From assembly GCF_025685395.1 (NCBI RefSeq), contig NZ_JAGSYA010000004.1:992001-1056000 (forward strand): DNA of 64,000 nucleotides, given 5' to 3'. A program made the translations under genes and the position numbers. Shown here in pieces: positions 16,743 to 27,200 of the stretch (position 1 is its first letter; each line of letters starts with the position of its first letter). Source of the stretch: Terriglobus tenax. Lineage in GTDB: Bacteria; Acidobacteriota; Terriglobia; Terriglobales; Acidobacteriaceae. The notes under the pieces were generated by a model. That model made no database searches, was not told the origin of the DNA, and saw only the letters and a list, made by a program, of their open reading frames with translations.

Positions 16743-17497
16743 CAGGCGCCTCCGCCGACGGGAACGGGAAACCCTTCCAGCTCTCCGCTGGCATGACGGC
16801 GGCTTTCGTTCGAGACATCGCTGAGGATGTTGCCGTCTTTGAAGCTGATGATGCGCGAGCCGTATGCGGCTACATCCATTTCGTGGGTAATCAGTACGAT
16901 CGTGATGCCGCGCTCCCGCTGCAGGTTCTGGAAGATCTCCATCACTTCAATCGAGGTTTTGCTGTCGAGGTTACCGGTAGGCTCATCGGCCAGAAGAATG
17001 GAGGGGTTGTTCAACAGGGCACGGGCAATTGCGACGCGCTGCTGCTGTCCGCCGGAGAGCTGATTCGTATGGTGGTCGTAGCGCGCGCCGAGTCCAACAG
17101 ACTCCAACGCAGCCATGGCGCGCTTTCTGCGATCGGCAGCCGTAAGGTTGCTGTCGCCATAGAGCAGCGGCAGCTCCACGTTTTCCAGCGCCGAGGTACG
17201 GGTGAGCAGATTGAAGCCCTGAAAGACGAAACCAATCTGCTTGTTGCGCACCAGCGAGATCTCATCATCACTGAGCCGTGAGACATCGCGGCCATCCAGA
17301 AAGTACTGGCCGCCGGTCGGCTGGTCCAGGCAGCCGAGGATGTGCATCAACGTGGACTTGCCGGAACCAGAGGGTCCGATGACCGAGACGAACTCGCCTT
17401 TGTGAACATCCAGCGAGATAGAGCGAAGCGCGTTTACCTGGTGCTCACCAACCTGGTAGGTCTTCGTGAGATTGCGTACCGAAATCACTGCATCCAT
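16742..17497 (-). CDS. MacB/LolD-type ABC transporter ATP-binding protein
   Basis: About 251 residues from the ATG at 17497 (MDAVISVRNLTKTYQ); an ATG 12 codons upstream lacks a ribosome binding site, while AAAGGA precedes 17497. All ABC motifs are visible: Walker A GPSGSGKST, Q-loop 'FVFQGFNLL', signature LSGGQQQR, Walker B ILLADEP and H-loop 'LITHEMD'. It energises the two downstream permeases and could also serve the orphan permease at 27790. It lies 68 bp after the M20 peptidase gene stop, in the same direction. Confidence 0.9.
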   Translation of the reverse strand: MDAVISVRNLTKTYQVGEHQVNALRSISLDVHKGEFVSVIGPSGSGKSTLMHILGCLDQPTGGQYFLDGRDVSRLSDDEISLVRNKQIGFVFQGFNLLTRTSALENVELPLLYGDSNLTAADRRKRAMAALESVGLGARYDHHTNQLSGGQQQRVAIARALLNNPSILLADEPTGNLDSKTSIEVMEIFQNLQRERGITIVLITHEMDVAAYGSRIISFKDGNILSDVSNESRRHASGELEGFPVPVGGGA

Positions 17498-17565
17498 AAA
17501 TCTCGTGTCCTTTGCCTGAAGGGATGAAGCCATGCCTGGTGCCAGAGATGGCGTGTTAAGGAGCC

Positions 17566-19266
17566 TTACTTGCTGCCGCTCTTCGGGGGAACCGTTGTCG
17601 TTTTGGAGTACTGATAGATCTGCGTCGCAACTGCCTTTTCTGCCGTTGCCATGCCTGCAACTTTTCCTGCGCCTTCAATCACCCAATATTCATTGGCCGC
17701 GTGAGCGCGTCCGCCCATGCCCAGGCCGCCGGAAGCGATGGGAAGGCCAAGAGGCTTGATGTTGGGATCGCCCTGCTCGCTGTTCGTGAACAGGTATGCC
17801 GGCCATGCGCCGGAGGCTCCACTTCCCTCCAGGATGCTGTTGCCGTCAATGGGCTTCTGATAGGGCGTTCCAAAGATGTCGTACATCTGCTCGATTGCAT
17901 GAGCGATGTCCGTGTCATAAGACATCTTGGACCATGGCTGGTCTCCGATCATCTTGACTTCCACATCCTTGTAGCCGTTCTTGTCCAGCTGTGCGCGAAT
18001 CTTTTTCAGGATGTCAGCCGAACGCTGGTTTGGGATGTAGCGGATGCTGTGCTTCGATGTGATCTTGTTGGGAAGGATCGCACCCGATCCGTTGGCGTAC
18101 ATGTTGCCGCCCCAGATACCGTCAAGGTTCAGGATGGTGCTGTAACGCGTCATCAGCGTCATCTTGTATGGGTCATCGGTAATAAAGCGGGCGACGCCAA
18201 GATTGTCCGCGGCTTTCTTCAAATCAGCCGTCTTTGAAGATGCCTTCAGGGCTTCGAGCTCCTTTGGGTTCAGGGGCTGAATGTTGTCGCTCCAGCCGGC
18301 GATTGCGGGAGTGTTGCCGTCCTTGGAGGTGAGCGACGCAAGCATCTGAACATGCCGCCATGCCGGGCTATCGACGGACCGTTTGAAGGCACCGTGAATG
18401 TCAGAGACCGTAGGGCCACGGCCCCACTTGCTTCCGCTGGTCGTCAGCTCGATATACATCAGGCCTTCTGAGCCACCCATCATGCCGAAGTTGGGTACGC
18501 CGAACATCATCATGGCATCGGCAGACTTCAACAGTTCAGGGTGCGTGGTGACGAACTTGCGAAGTCCCATGGACATGCGTTCTTCGTCGCCCTCAGCAAT
18601 AAAGATGAGATTGACCGGGAGCTTGCCCATGGCTGCCTTCAGCGACATGATGGCATTCAGTTCCGTCATCTCCGGGCCTTTGGAGTTCACAGCGCCGCGT
18701 CCAACCAGGACTTTCCTGATATTCGGATCAATGCCGGCGGTCTTACCGTCCACAATGCGACCTTCAAACGGAGGAGCTACCCACAGGTCAGGCTGAGTGA
18801 CCGGCATGGTGTCGTACATCCAATAGACGAGGAGCGTCTTGGGTGCGCCTTCATCACAATGCGCATAGACCACAGGATTGCTGGGCTGGCCCCATTCGGC
18901 AACGCCAACATCGTAGACCTTCGTCTCCTGGCAGCCCAGCTTGTCAAACATGCCTTTGACCTGCTCCGCCGTCTCCGGGATACCTTCACCGGAATTTGAG
19001 ATCGAGGGCTGCTGAATCCACTTTTGAAGATTTTCTACGTGTTCATCAATATGCTCATCGATGTAGCTATAGACCTTTTGCAGGTCAGGATCGACCTTCG
19101 CCATATCGATCTTGATGGATTCATCGCCGTGAGGACGAATGCCGAGCTTTGGCTTTGAGACGCTCTTCGCTGCTTCCGACGGAGCTTTGCCGTCTTTACA
19201 TCCCGACAGCGATACGCCAGCGATGCAACCAAAGACGACGAATGGACGAAGATACTTCCTGATCAT
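17566..19266 (-). CDS. M20-family dipeptidase-like lipoprotein (copy 1)
   Basis: A 566-residue M20 metallopeptidase with a lipoprotein signal (lipobox LSGC at about 20-23), so it is probably attached to an envelope membrane. Metal and catalytic motifs: 'VYAHCDEG' (H and D), 'VGRGAVNSKGPE', 'AEGDEERMSMGL' (the catalytic and metal glutamates) and 'GGRAHAANEYWVIEG' (C-terminal His). The usual bridging Asp in GRGxxDDKG is Asn in this copy and in both paralogues. The dimerisation/lid insert begins near 'TTSGSKWGRGPTVSDIHG'. It probably hydrolyses di- or small peptides in the periplasm. It is the most diverged of the three copies. GAGAGGGAAAGC precedes the ATG. Confidence 0.85.
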   Translation of the reverse strand: MIRKYLRPFVVFGCIAGVSLSGCKDGKAPSEAAKSVSKPKLGIRPHGDESIKIDMAKVDPDLQKVYSYIDEHIDEHVENLQKWIQQPSISNSGEGIPETAEQVKGMFDKLGCQETKVYDVGVAEWGQPSNPVVYAHCDEGAPKTLLVYWMYDTMPVTQPDLWVAPPFEGRIVDGKTAGIDPNIRKVLVGRGAVNSKGPEMTELNAIMSLKAAMGKLPVNLIFIAEGDEERMSMGLRKFVTTHPELLKSADAMMMFGVPNFGMMGGSEGLMYIELTTSGSKWGRGPTVSDIHGAFKRSVDSPAWRHVQMLASLTSKDGNTPAIAGWSDNIQPLNPKELEALKASSKTADLKKAADNLGVARFITDDPYKMTLMTRYSTILNLDGIWGGNMYANGSGAILPNKITSKHSIRYIPNQRSADILKKIRAQLDKNGYKDVEVKMIGDQPWSKMSYDTDIAHAIEQMYDIFGTPYQKPIDGNSILEGSGASGAWPAYLFTNSEQGDPNIKPLGLPIASGGLGMGGRAHAANEYWVIEGAGKVAGMATAEKAVATQIYQYSKTTTVPPKSGSK

Positions 19267-19310
19267 GCTTTCCCTCTCACGGATGCAGTACTGCCACGTT
19301 TTCAGAGAAA

Positions 19311-19343
19311 GCGAACCGGGAGTTGATCGATCTCCCGGTTCGC
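19311..19343 (-). terminator. Hairpin terminator between M20 copies 2 and 1
   Basis: GCGAACCGGGAG (19311-19322) pairs perfectly with 19332-19343 around a 9-nt loop; on the minus strand a TTTCTCTG tail follows. It lies just after the stop of copy 2. Confidence 0.6.
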
Positions 19344-19355
19344 CTGCCGGTGGAA

Positions 19356-21023
19356 CTACTTACGTCCGCTCTTTGTGGGAACGGTGGTTGTGTGTGCGAA
19401 GTTGTAGAGAATCTCGGCGATGGACTTTTCCGCCGCCGCGATGCCGTAGGTCTTGCCTGCGCCTTCGATTACCATGTACTCGTTTGCTGCGTGAGCTCGG
19501 CCACCGGTACCGACGCGCGCTCCTGCGATGGGCAGCCCAAGTGGCTTGATGTTCGGATCGCCCTGTTCGGCGTTGGTGAACAGGTAACCGGGCCACGCAC
19601 CGGCAGCGCCCGCATCCATAAGAATGGAGTCGCCATCCGCATGCTCCGCCCGAGGCAGGCCGAAGTGGTCGCTCATCTGGTCTACCGAGTGAGCGATGTC
19701 AGTGTCGTACGACATCTTCGACCACGGCTGGTCGCCGACGAAGTGGATGTCGACATCCTTGTAGCCGTTCTTGTCCAGCTGCGCGCGCAGCTTCTTCAGG
19801 ATGTCTGCCGAGTGCATGTTCGGGATGTAGCGGATCGAATGCTTCGAGGTGATCTTGTTGGGAAGAATCGCGCCCGAACCGTTGGCATACATGTTGCCGC
19901 CCCAGATGCCATCCATGTTGAACGCTGTTCCATGACGGGACATCATGGTCATCTTCAACGGATCGTCGGCAATAAAGCGCGCCACGCCGAGGTTTTCGGC
20001 TGCCTTCTTCAGATCAACCTTCTTCGCTGCATTCTCAAGCATTTTCTGCTCTGAAGCGGTCAGCGGAGCAATGTTGTCGTTGAAACCGGCGATCATCGGC
20101 GTGTTGCCGTCCTTCGAGGTGAGCGAGGCGAGCATCTGGATGTGACGCCACGCCGGGCTGTCCACCGAACGCTTGAAGATGCCGTGAATATCGGAGACGG
20201 TAGGACCGCGGCCCCACTTGGTGCCGCTGGTGGTCAGCTCTACATACATCAGGCCTTCCGAGCCGCCGAAGCCAAGCATCGCGTCCGCATCCTTGAACAG
20301 TTCCGGATGCGTGGTGACGAACTTGCGGAGGCCCATGGACATGCGCTCTTCGTCACCTTCGGCAACGAAGATCAGGTTGACGGGAAGCTTGCCCAACGCT
20401 TCCTTCATCGACATGATCGCGTTGTACTGCGTCATCTCCGGGCCCTTGGTGTTGGTGGCGCCGCGACCGATCAGCACCTTCTTGATTGCGGGGTCGATGC
20501 CGGCGGTCTTGCCGTCCACGATGCGGCCTTCGAACGGAGGAGCTACCCAAAGGTCAGGCTGCGTCACCGGCATGGTGTCATACATCCAGTAGACAACCAC
20601 GGTCTTCGGCTGGCCCTCGTCGCAGTGGGCGTACACAACGGGATTGCCGGGTTGGCCCCACTCCGTCATACCCATGTCGTAGACCTTCGACTCCTGGCAG
20701 CCGAGGCGATCGAACATGCCCTTCACCATCTCGGCCGTCTCCGGAATGCCTTCGCCGGAGTTGGAGATGGAGGGCTGCTGGATCATCTTCTGCAGGCTCT
20801 CGACGTGGTCATCGATGTGATCGTCGATGTACTTGAAGACCTTCTTCAGATCCTCGGGCTCTTTCGAGACGTCGATCTTTTGGGCCTCGTCGCCATAGGG
20901 GCGGATGCCAAGCTTCGGTTTGTTTTGTGCGACCGACTTGGAGGCTTCCTTGCTCTTACACCCGACTACGCCGAGGGTGAGCCCAACGCCAACCAGGCAG
21001 GTTGTCAGCTTTACTGCACGCAT
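19356..21023 (-). CDS. M20-family dipeptidase-like lipoprotein (copy 2)
   Basis: A 555-residue M20 metallopeptidase. The start at 21023 (MRAVKLTTCLVGVGL) is preferred to one five codons upstream because AAGGAG lies six bases before it and the length then equals copy 3 exactly. Lipobox VVGC. Motifs: 'VYAHCDEG', 'IGRGATNTKGPE' with Asn at the usual bridging Asp, 'AEGDEERMS' and 'GGRAHAANEY'. It is nearly the same as copy 3 along its whole length (tandem duplication) and more distant from copy 1. It is separated from both neighbours by its own hairpin terminators, suggesting independent as well as read-through expression. Confidence 0.85.
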   Translation of the reverse strand: MRAVKLTTCLVGVGLTLGVVGCKSKEASKSVAQNKPKLGIRPYGDEAQKIDVSKEPEDLKKVFKYIDDHIDDHVESLQKMIQQPSISNSGEGIPETAEMVKGMFDRLGCQESKVYDMGMTEWGQPGNPVVYAHCDEGQPKTVVVYWMYDTMPVTQPDLWVAPPFEGRIVDGKTAGIDPAIKKVLIGRGATNTKGPEMTQYNAIMSMKEALGKLPVNLIFVAEGDEERMSMGLRKFVTTHPELFKDADAMLGFGGSEGLMYVELTTSGTKWGRGPTVSDIHGIFKRSVDSPAWRHIQMLASLTSKDGNTPMIAGFNDNIAPLTASEQKMLENAAKKVDLKKAAENLGVARFIADDPLKMTMMSRHGTAFNMDGIWGGNMYANGSGAILPNKITSKHSIRYIPNMHSADILKKLRAQLDKNGYKDVDIHFVGDQPWSKMSYDTDIAHSVDQMSDHFGLPRAEHADGDSILMDAGAAGAWPGYLFTNAEQGDPNIKPLGLPIAGARVGTGGRAHAANEYMVIEGAGKTYGIAAAEKSIAEILYNFAHTTTVPTKSGRK

Positions 21024-21098
21024 CTGAATCTCCTTCATTCTGACTGCCGTTTATTGCTACATCGACGCCGAGAACAACCGGCGACTCCTTTGGGGTAA

Positions 21099-21128
21099 CT
21101 CGTGCGGCACCCTGCGATGCCGCACGAG
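21099..21128 (-). terminator. Hairpin terminator between M20 copies 3 and 2
   Basis: CTCGTGCGGCA (21099-21109) pairs perfectly with TGCCGCACGAG (21118-21128) around an 8-nt loop. It has no T-run on the minus strand. Confidence 0.5.
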
Positions 21129-21138
21129 CACGAACAAA

Positions 21139-22806
21139 CTACTTACGCCCGCTCTTTGTGGGAACGGTGGTTGTATGTGCGAAGTTGTAGATGATCTCCG
21201 CGATGGACTTCTCAGCGGCGGCCATACCGAGGGTCTTGCCTGCACCCTCAATGACGTAATACTCGTTTGCCGCGTGGGCGCGTCCACCGGTACCGACGCG
21301 GGCTCCTGCGATGGGAAGACCAAGCGGCTTGATGTTCGGATCGCCCTGTTCGGCGTTGGTGAACAGGTAACCCGGCCATGCACCGGCACCCGCTGAATCC
21401 ATCAGGATGGAATCGCCATCGGCACGTTCGCGAGGAGGCAGGCCGAAGTGCGCGCTCATCTGGTCCACTGAGTGCGCGATGTCGGTGTCGTATGACATCT
21501 TCGACCATGGCTGATCGCCGACGAAGTGGATGTCGACATCCTTGTAGCCGTTCTTGTCCAGCTGCGCGCGCAGCTTCTTCAGGATGTCTGCCGAGTGCAT
21601 GTTCGGGATGTAGCGGATGCTGTGCTTCGACGTGATCTTGTTCGGGAGGATCGCGCCCGAACCGTTGGCATACATGTTGCCGCCCCAGATGCCGTCGAGA
21701 TTGAACGCCGTACCGTGACGGGACATCATGGTCATCTTCAGAGGATCATCGGCGATGAAGCGGGCTACGCCGATATTCTCGGCGGTCTTCTTCAGGTCGA
21801 CCTTCTTAGCAGCATTCTCCAGCAGCTTCTGTTCCGATGCATTGAGCGGAGCGATGCCGTCGTTGAATCCGTCAATCATCGGGGTATTGCCGTCCTTCGA
21901 GGTGAGCGAAGCAAGCATCTGGATGTGGCGCCATGCCGGGCTGTCCACCGAGCGCTTGAAGATGCCGTGGATATCGGAGACGGTAGGACCGCGGCCCCAC
22001 TTGGTGCCGCTGGTGGTCAGCTCCACATACATCAGGCCTTCCGAGCCGCCGCCGCCAAGCATGGCATCGGCGTCCTTGAAGAGCTCAGGGTGCGATGTGA
22101 CGAACTTGCGCAGACCCATGGACATGCGCTCTTCGTCACCTTCGGCAACGAAGATCAGGTTGACGGGAAGCTTGCCCAACGCTTCCTTCATCGACATGAT
22201 CGCGTTGTACTGCGTGATCTCGGGTCCCTTCGTGTTGGTCGCACCACGGCCAACGAGTACCTTCTTAATCGCGGGGTCGATGCCGGCGGTCTTACCGTCG
22301 ACGATGCGGCCTTCGAATGGAGGAGCTACCCAAAGGTCAGGCTGCGTGACCGGCATGGTGTCATACATCCAATAAACAACCAGCGTCTTTGGCTGCCCTT
22401 CATCGCAGTGGGCGTACACAACGGGATTGCCGGGTTGGCCCCACTCCGTCATGCCCATGTCGTAGACCTTCGACTCTTGGCAGCCGAGGCGATCGAACAT
22501 GCCCTTCACCATCTCGGCCGTCTCCGGAATGCCCTCGCCGGAGTTGGAGATGGAGGGCTGCTGAATCATCTTCTGAAAGGCTTCCACGTGATCGTCAATG
22601 TGGTCATCGATGTACTTGAAGACCTTCTTCAGATCCTCGGGCTCTTTCGACAAATCAATCTTCTGCGTCTCATCGCCATAGGGACGAATGCCAAGCTTTG
22701 GCTTCGTTTGTGTCGCCACCTTCGAGGCTTCTTTGCTCTTACAGCCCGCCACGCAAAGGGTAAGTCCCATTCCGAGCAGACACGCCGTTACTTTTGCTGA
22801 ACGCAT
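21139..22806 (-). CDS. M20-family dipeptidase-like lipoprotein (copy 3)
   Basis: A 555-residue M20 metallopeptidase with lipobox VAGC (MRSAKVTACLLGMGLTLCVAGC). Motifs are those of copy 2, including 'VGRGATNTKGPE' with Asn in place of the bridging Asp. GAAGGAGAGAGAAA precedes the ATG. It starts 35 bp after the DUF885 gene and is probably co-transcribed with it. Differences from copy 2 are scattered and mostly conservative (for example 'FNDGIAPLNASEQKLL' against 'FNDNIAPLTASEQKML'), so both are likely functional. Confidence 0.85.
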   Translation of the reverse strand: MRSAKVTACLLGMGLTLCVAGCKSKEASKVATQTKPKLGIRPYGDETQKIDLSKEPEDLKKVFKYIDDHIDDHVEAFQKMIQQPSISNSGEGIPETAEMVKGMFDRLGCQESKVYDMGMTEWGQPGNPVVYAHCDEGQPKTLVVYWMYDTMPVTQPDLWVAPPFEGRIVDGKTAGIDPAIKKVLVGRGATNTKGPEITQYNAIMSMKEALGKLPVNLIFVAEGDEERMSMGLRKFVTSHPELFKDADAMLGGGGSEGLMYVELTTSGTKWGRGPTVSDIHGIFKRSVDSPAWRHIQMLASLTSKDGNTPMIDGFNDGIAPLNASEQKLLENAAKKVDLKKTAENIGVARFIADDPLKMTMMSRHGTAFNLDGIWGGNMYANGSGAILPNKITSKHSIRYIPNMHSADILKKLRAQLDKNGYKDVDIHFVGDQPWSKMSYDTDIAHSVDQMSAHFGLPPRERADGDSILMDSAGAGAWPGYLFTNAEQGDPNIKPLGLPIAGARVGTGGRAHAANEYYVIEGAGKTLGMAAAEKSIAEIIYNFAHTTTVPTKSGRK

Positions 22807-22841
22807 TTTCTCTCTCCTTCAGACAAACCGCCGATATGCTG

Positions 22842-24161
22842 CTATTGCACCCATGGATACGTGCTGGGTTGCTGCTGAGCCCAATTCCTATAAACCTTCC
22901 AACGCCGCTCGTCGTCGGCTGGTGCTTCCCCCTGCGGCAGTGCTTTCCGCAACAGACCGGGCGCAATGGTGTAGGTAACCACGTAGCTGCGAAACTCGTT
23001 CAGGTACTTCAGCGTTTCAAAGTAGTGGTCCATCAGGACCTGCTTTTCCAGAGCCTCACCTGTCCGCACAAACTCCATCTCGCCATTCATGTAACCGCGG
23101 ACGATGACCGGGATTGCCGGCTCCAGCTGATGCATCAACTCTTCCACCTGGATATGCCGCTCCAGGTCCTTGCACTTCAGGCCGGCAAGCGGACAAAGCT
23201 CTTCGCGTTCAAAGCGCAGGCGCTGCTCATCGCGAAATGCAACTTCTCCGGCAAGCGTTGCCGCACCTTCTGACAGAAAGGACTGTGGGCTATAGCTTGG
23301 CTGTACAGAAAATTCCACGCGATGCGCTGCCTGGACCAGGCTGTCGTCTACCGTCATGTTGAACAGGTGATGTCCGGGATAGGTTTCGTGACAAGCGAGG
23401 TCCAGCAGGCTGTTGATGGTCACCGGGTAATCTGCGTTGATCGAGATCTGGCTGTGGTGCTTTCCCTGGTAACGGCTGAATCCTACCCACGGCTTATCGC
23501 CTGTCAGTTCAAGCGCAATCGACTCATCCGCGGGGAGCGTTACATGCTTTTGTGTCTGCTGCCGACAACCTGCAATCGCGCGCTCTACCGTTGGGCGCAA
23601 CTTAGTTACCGGGACGGCATACTGCGCTTCAAACGCGTTATAGCGAGCGGCGAGCGGTCCTTTGCCAGGGAGCAACTCGTTGAGCCTGGAACGAACGGAA
23701 GCGAGCGTTTGCTCCTCCAGATGCTCGGGAATCTTTGTCTCGAAGGAGCATGCAATCTCCTGATCAAAGGTCGAGTGGGCTCCTGCCAGATATGCTGAGC
23801 GGCATGCGATGGCATGCAATTGGCGCAGCAGAAAATCTTTGCGAGTTACCGCAGGTTCAGCATCCGCCGGCAGATGCGTCAGCGAGGTAATCAATGCCGT
23901 GGCGTCCCGATGGATCTGAGAGGTGGACGGCGCCTGCTTGCGTATATCCGCGACCCAATCTGCTGGACCGACGTAGTAATCGATCGAGTCCGGATCATGC
24001 TCTCCAAGCGCCACTGCCAGACGGATATAGGTGCGCGCCGCCGCATCAAGGCTGAATGCCTCGCGCGTTGGAGCGTTATGACCGAAACATCCTTCGAGGA
24101 GCAACGCCATACCAGACACCAACAGGAGATTGCGAAGATACAGAGGTACAGAAAACTTCAC
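22842..24161 (-). CDS. DUF885-family lipoprotein hydrolase
   Basis: About 439 residues from the GTG at 24161 (KFSVPLYLRNLLLVSGMALLLEGC, a lipoprotein signal). An ATG at 24200 would lie inside the terminator hairpin of the upstream gene and is rejected; GGAAG lies about seven bases before the GTG. The DUF885 signature HETYPGHH (near residue 260) is a presumed metal site, with 'SEGAATLAGEVA' downstream as a likely further ligand-bearing helix. Members are probably metallohydrolases or peptidases, but activity is little studied. The position directly before three M20 peptidases supports a peptide-degrading role. Confidence 0.8.
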   Translation of the reverse strand: MKFSVPLYLRNLLLVSGMALLLEGCFGHNAPTREAFSLDAAARTYIRLAVALGEHDPDSIDYYVGPADWVADIRKQAPSTSQIHRDATALITSLTHLPADAEPAVTRKDFLLRQLHAIACRSAYLAGAHSTFDQEIACSFETKIPEHLEEQTLASVRSRLNELLPGKGPLAARYNAFEAQYAVPVTKLRPTVERAIAGCRQQTQKHVTLPADESIALELTGDKPWVGFSRYQGKHHSQISINADYPVTINSLLDLACHETYPGHHLFNMTVDDSLVQAAHRVEFSVQPSYSPQSFLSEGAATLAGEVAFRDEQRLRFEREELCPLAGLKCKDLERHIQVEELMHQLEPAIPVIVRGYMNGEMEFVRTGEALEKQVLMDHYFETLKYLNEFRSYVVTYTIAPGLLRKALPQGEAPADDERRWKVYRNWAQQQPSTYPWVQ

Positions 24162-24195
24162 GACAAGACTTCCGGAGAATGAGGGGTGATCCAGC

Positions 24196-24223
24196 GGCAT
24201 TGCCTGGGGTTGCAGGCAATGCC
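24196..24223 (-). terminator. Hairpin after the TonB receptor gene
   Basis: GGCATTGCCTG (24196-24206) pairs perfectly with CAGGCAATGCC (24213-24223) around a 6-nt loop, 18 bases past the receptor stop. There is no clear T-run. Confidence 0.5.
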
Positions 24224-24241
24224 GCCGTGTGTTGGTTGCTG

Positions 24242-27200
24242 TTAGAAGAGAATACGAACCGCCGCCTGCAACTGACGTGGGTCGTATGCGTTGGTGATCT
24301 GGCCGAAGGTACCGGTGTAGGTGCTTGGGTTCAGAATCGTGGTGGCGTTGGTTGGCAGCTGAGCGGAAGCACTGAACGGGTTGAAGAAGTTCGGACGGTT
24401 CGGCAGGTTGAACGTCTCCAGGCGGAACTGGGCACCGATCCGCTCAGTGAACTTGACCTGGCGCGCCAGCGTTACATCCAACTGGAGGTTGTCCGGTCCA
24501 ATCACCGTGTTGCGCCGGGTATTGCCGAATACGGCAGAGTTCGGCTCCTGGAACGCAGCGATATTGAACCATTGCTTGACCGTCTTTGGTCCTGCATTCG
24601 GATCGCCAACCGTATTCGGACGATCTGCTCCAGCAAAGGTAAGAGAGCGGTTTGTTGCTGCGCTTGTGATGGTGAACGGACGTCCGGTTTGGTAAGCGAA
24701 GATACCGGAGAGCTGGAATCCGCCAAAGATAGCTGCAGACAAGCCATGGTTCAGGAAGGGCTTGTTTTTGCCGAAGGGCAATTCTGCAACAGGGCTGAAG
24801 ACGATCCGGTGCTTGACGTTGAAGTCCGAGAGGCTATACTCCAGACGTTTATCCCGCGGGTCCTGGTAGTTGCCCGACGAGTTGCTGCCGCTACCGGTGC
24901 CACCGGCGTAATCGAGCGACTTGGCCCAGGTATAGGCAAAGAGGAACGAGACGCCGTCCTTCAGGTTCTTGCGGACGCTGGTCTGCAGTGAATTGAAGTT
25001 GGAGCTGTTCGCGTTCTCAGCATAGGTAATGTTGCCGAACTTAGGATCGGGACGTGCTGCCTGGTTGCGCGTAGTTACGCTCAGAGGTACGGTGTTGATA
25101 TTACGAGCCTGAGGAAGTTTCGTTCCCTTTGACCCGACATAGTTAATCTCTGCCACGATGCTGGTGGTGAGCTGTTGCTGCACTCCCAGGCTATACATCT
25201 GCACATAGGTCTCAGACTGCTTTGGCTCCGCACCAAATGCAGTGTAGAAGCCAGGGGTTCCGCTCCCGGAGAACACAGTCGCCAGGGGGATGGACGTACC
25301 AGAGGTTACACTCGCCGCGGTGAAGGTCTGCGGTGTGCGGACAGGAACCTGTGTATTGGCGCTGATGTACTGGTTGAACTGAATTGGGCCGTTGTAGAAG
25401 ACACCATAGCCTCCCTTGACGACAGTCGTCTCCTTGCTGAACGGCTGCCAGGCTAAGCCAACACGCGGAGCAAAGTTGTTGTTGTCAAAGTTGTACAGGT
25501 ACTTGAACTTCGGAGCGTTGACATCGACCAGCGCCAGCAGAGCAGGATCGGTCGGGTTAGGAACTCCCAGGCCGAGTTCGATGCGCTGCGTAGCCGGGTT
25601 GTAGCGCGACTGCACATTCTTCGAGTCGTACGCAGGAGAAGCATTCTCGTAGCGGATACCGAGATTCAGGGTCAGGTTCGGAAGGATCTTCCAGTCATCC
25701 ATGGCATAGGCATAGAACGCGTAGTTGCCCATGTGGATGTTCGGAGCGACCGGATTTCTTGTTGCAGTCACAGGAATTCCGAGAAGAAGATCGGACATGG
25801 GATTGCCGGTCGTACCATAGCAACGCAGATTGGGATTGGTTGCGGGATCGCAGGAAGTTGCGGTCGCAGCGGTACCCGTATTGGAGTTTTGCCCCTGCGT
25901 GCTGCGGATGGTGGCGGAGTTGAACGCAAAAGCGCCGCGTCCGTTCTGGGTAAAGACTTCCGTCGTAATCGCGAGGAAGGTATCAAGGCCGAACTGGAAA
26001 GAGTGCTTGCCCTTCGTCCAGTTCACCGAGTCGTATGCTTCGTACTGGTTGAGCCACTGGTTCTGTGGAATGTTCGTGGGGCCGCCAAGCGTGGCGTAAC
26101 CATTGACTGCCGTGTTCGGAAGTCCCCGGTTCTCAGGCGTTGGGTTGTTGAACACACCCGGGATTACAGGCAGATTGGACAAAGTTCTGTCCTCTGGGAA
26201 GCGAGGCATCTGGAAGCGGTTGTAGCCAAAGTTGAAGGTGTTCAGGAAGGTTGGGCTGAAGAGATGCGTTTCCTGCAGCGTGAGGAAGTGAACAATCTGG
26301 TTGAAGTCGCAACCGCCATACGGAATGGCAGCATTGCCGCAAAGGATATTGGAAGGCTGGTAGGTGGGATCGCGGAATTCATTGTAGCTTCCATGGACCG
26401 AGTCCTTGTCAGAGATCGTGTGGTCGATCTTGACGGTCCACTCGTCCATCTTCTCTACCTGGATGGCGCTGTAGGTGAAGTTGCTGCTCGGGTAAGCCGT
26501 TGTGGGGGTTGAGACCAGACCTGCGGGGCGGCCATTGCTTCCAGAAGGGAAGAAGGAGGCAATCTGCTGACCAAGCTGAGCGGAAGCACTTGTCCATTGC
26601 GGAATCTGCTTCAAGTCATATGTTCCGTCCGCGCTGCGTGTGAGCGGTTGCCCCGTGTATGGGTTGTAGAGCGCAGTCGTTCCAGGAAAGATTCCCGAGA
26701 GCATGCTGCTGCTCGGCACGGTAGCATTCTGCGTCGTCTGGCTGTTGACACGCTGACCTTCATAGCCAGCGAAGAAGAAGGTCTTGTCCTTGATGATGGG
26801 ACCACCAAGCGTAGCGCCGAAGGTGTTCTGGCGGAAGGCCGGCTTACGTGCTCCGACCCGCGTGAAGTATGGCTTTGCGTTGGCGATTTCGTTGCGGATG
26901 AACTCATACACGCTACCGTGCAGAGCATTGGTACCGGACTTTTCAAGCACAACGACCTGAGCTCCGCTGTACTTGCCGTACTGCGCCGGATAGACGCCGG
27001 TCATCAGTTTGAACTCCTGGATCGTCTCCACGGAAGGACGATACGAGGGCTGCTGGGTGCCGATGGCGTCGTTATAGATGCCGTTGTAGGTAAACATGTT
27101 CGTCGCTTCGCCGGCTCCCGAAACGTTGAAGCCGCCGCGGAAGCCAAGGGTCGACGACTGACCTGCCGGAACCGCACCTGGAGACAGCAGAGCCAGCGAG

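Noticed and set aside
24162-24200. ATG at 24200 as start of the DUF885 gene
   Set aside because: It lies inside the hairpin after the receptor gene, lacks a ribosome binding site, and would put 13 residues before a clean lipoprotein signal that starts at 24161.
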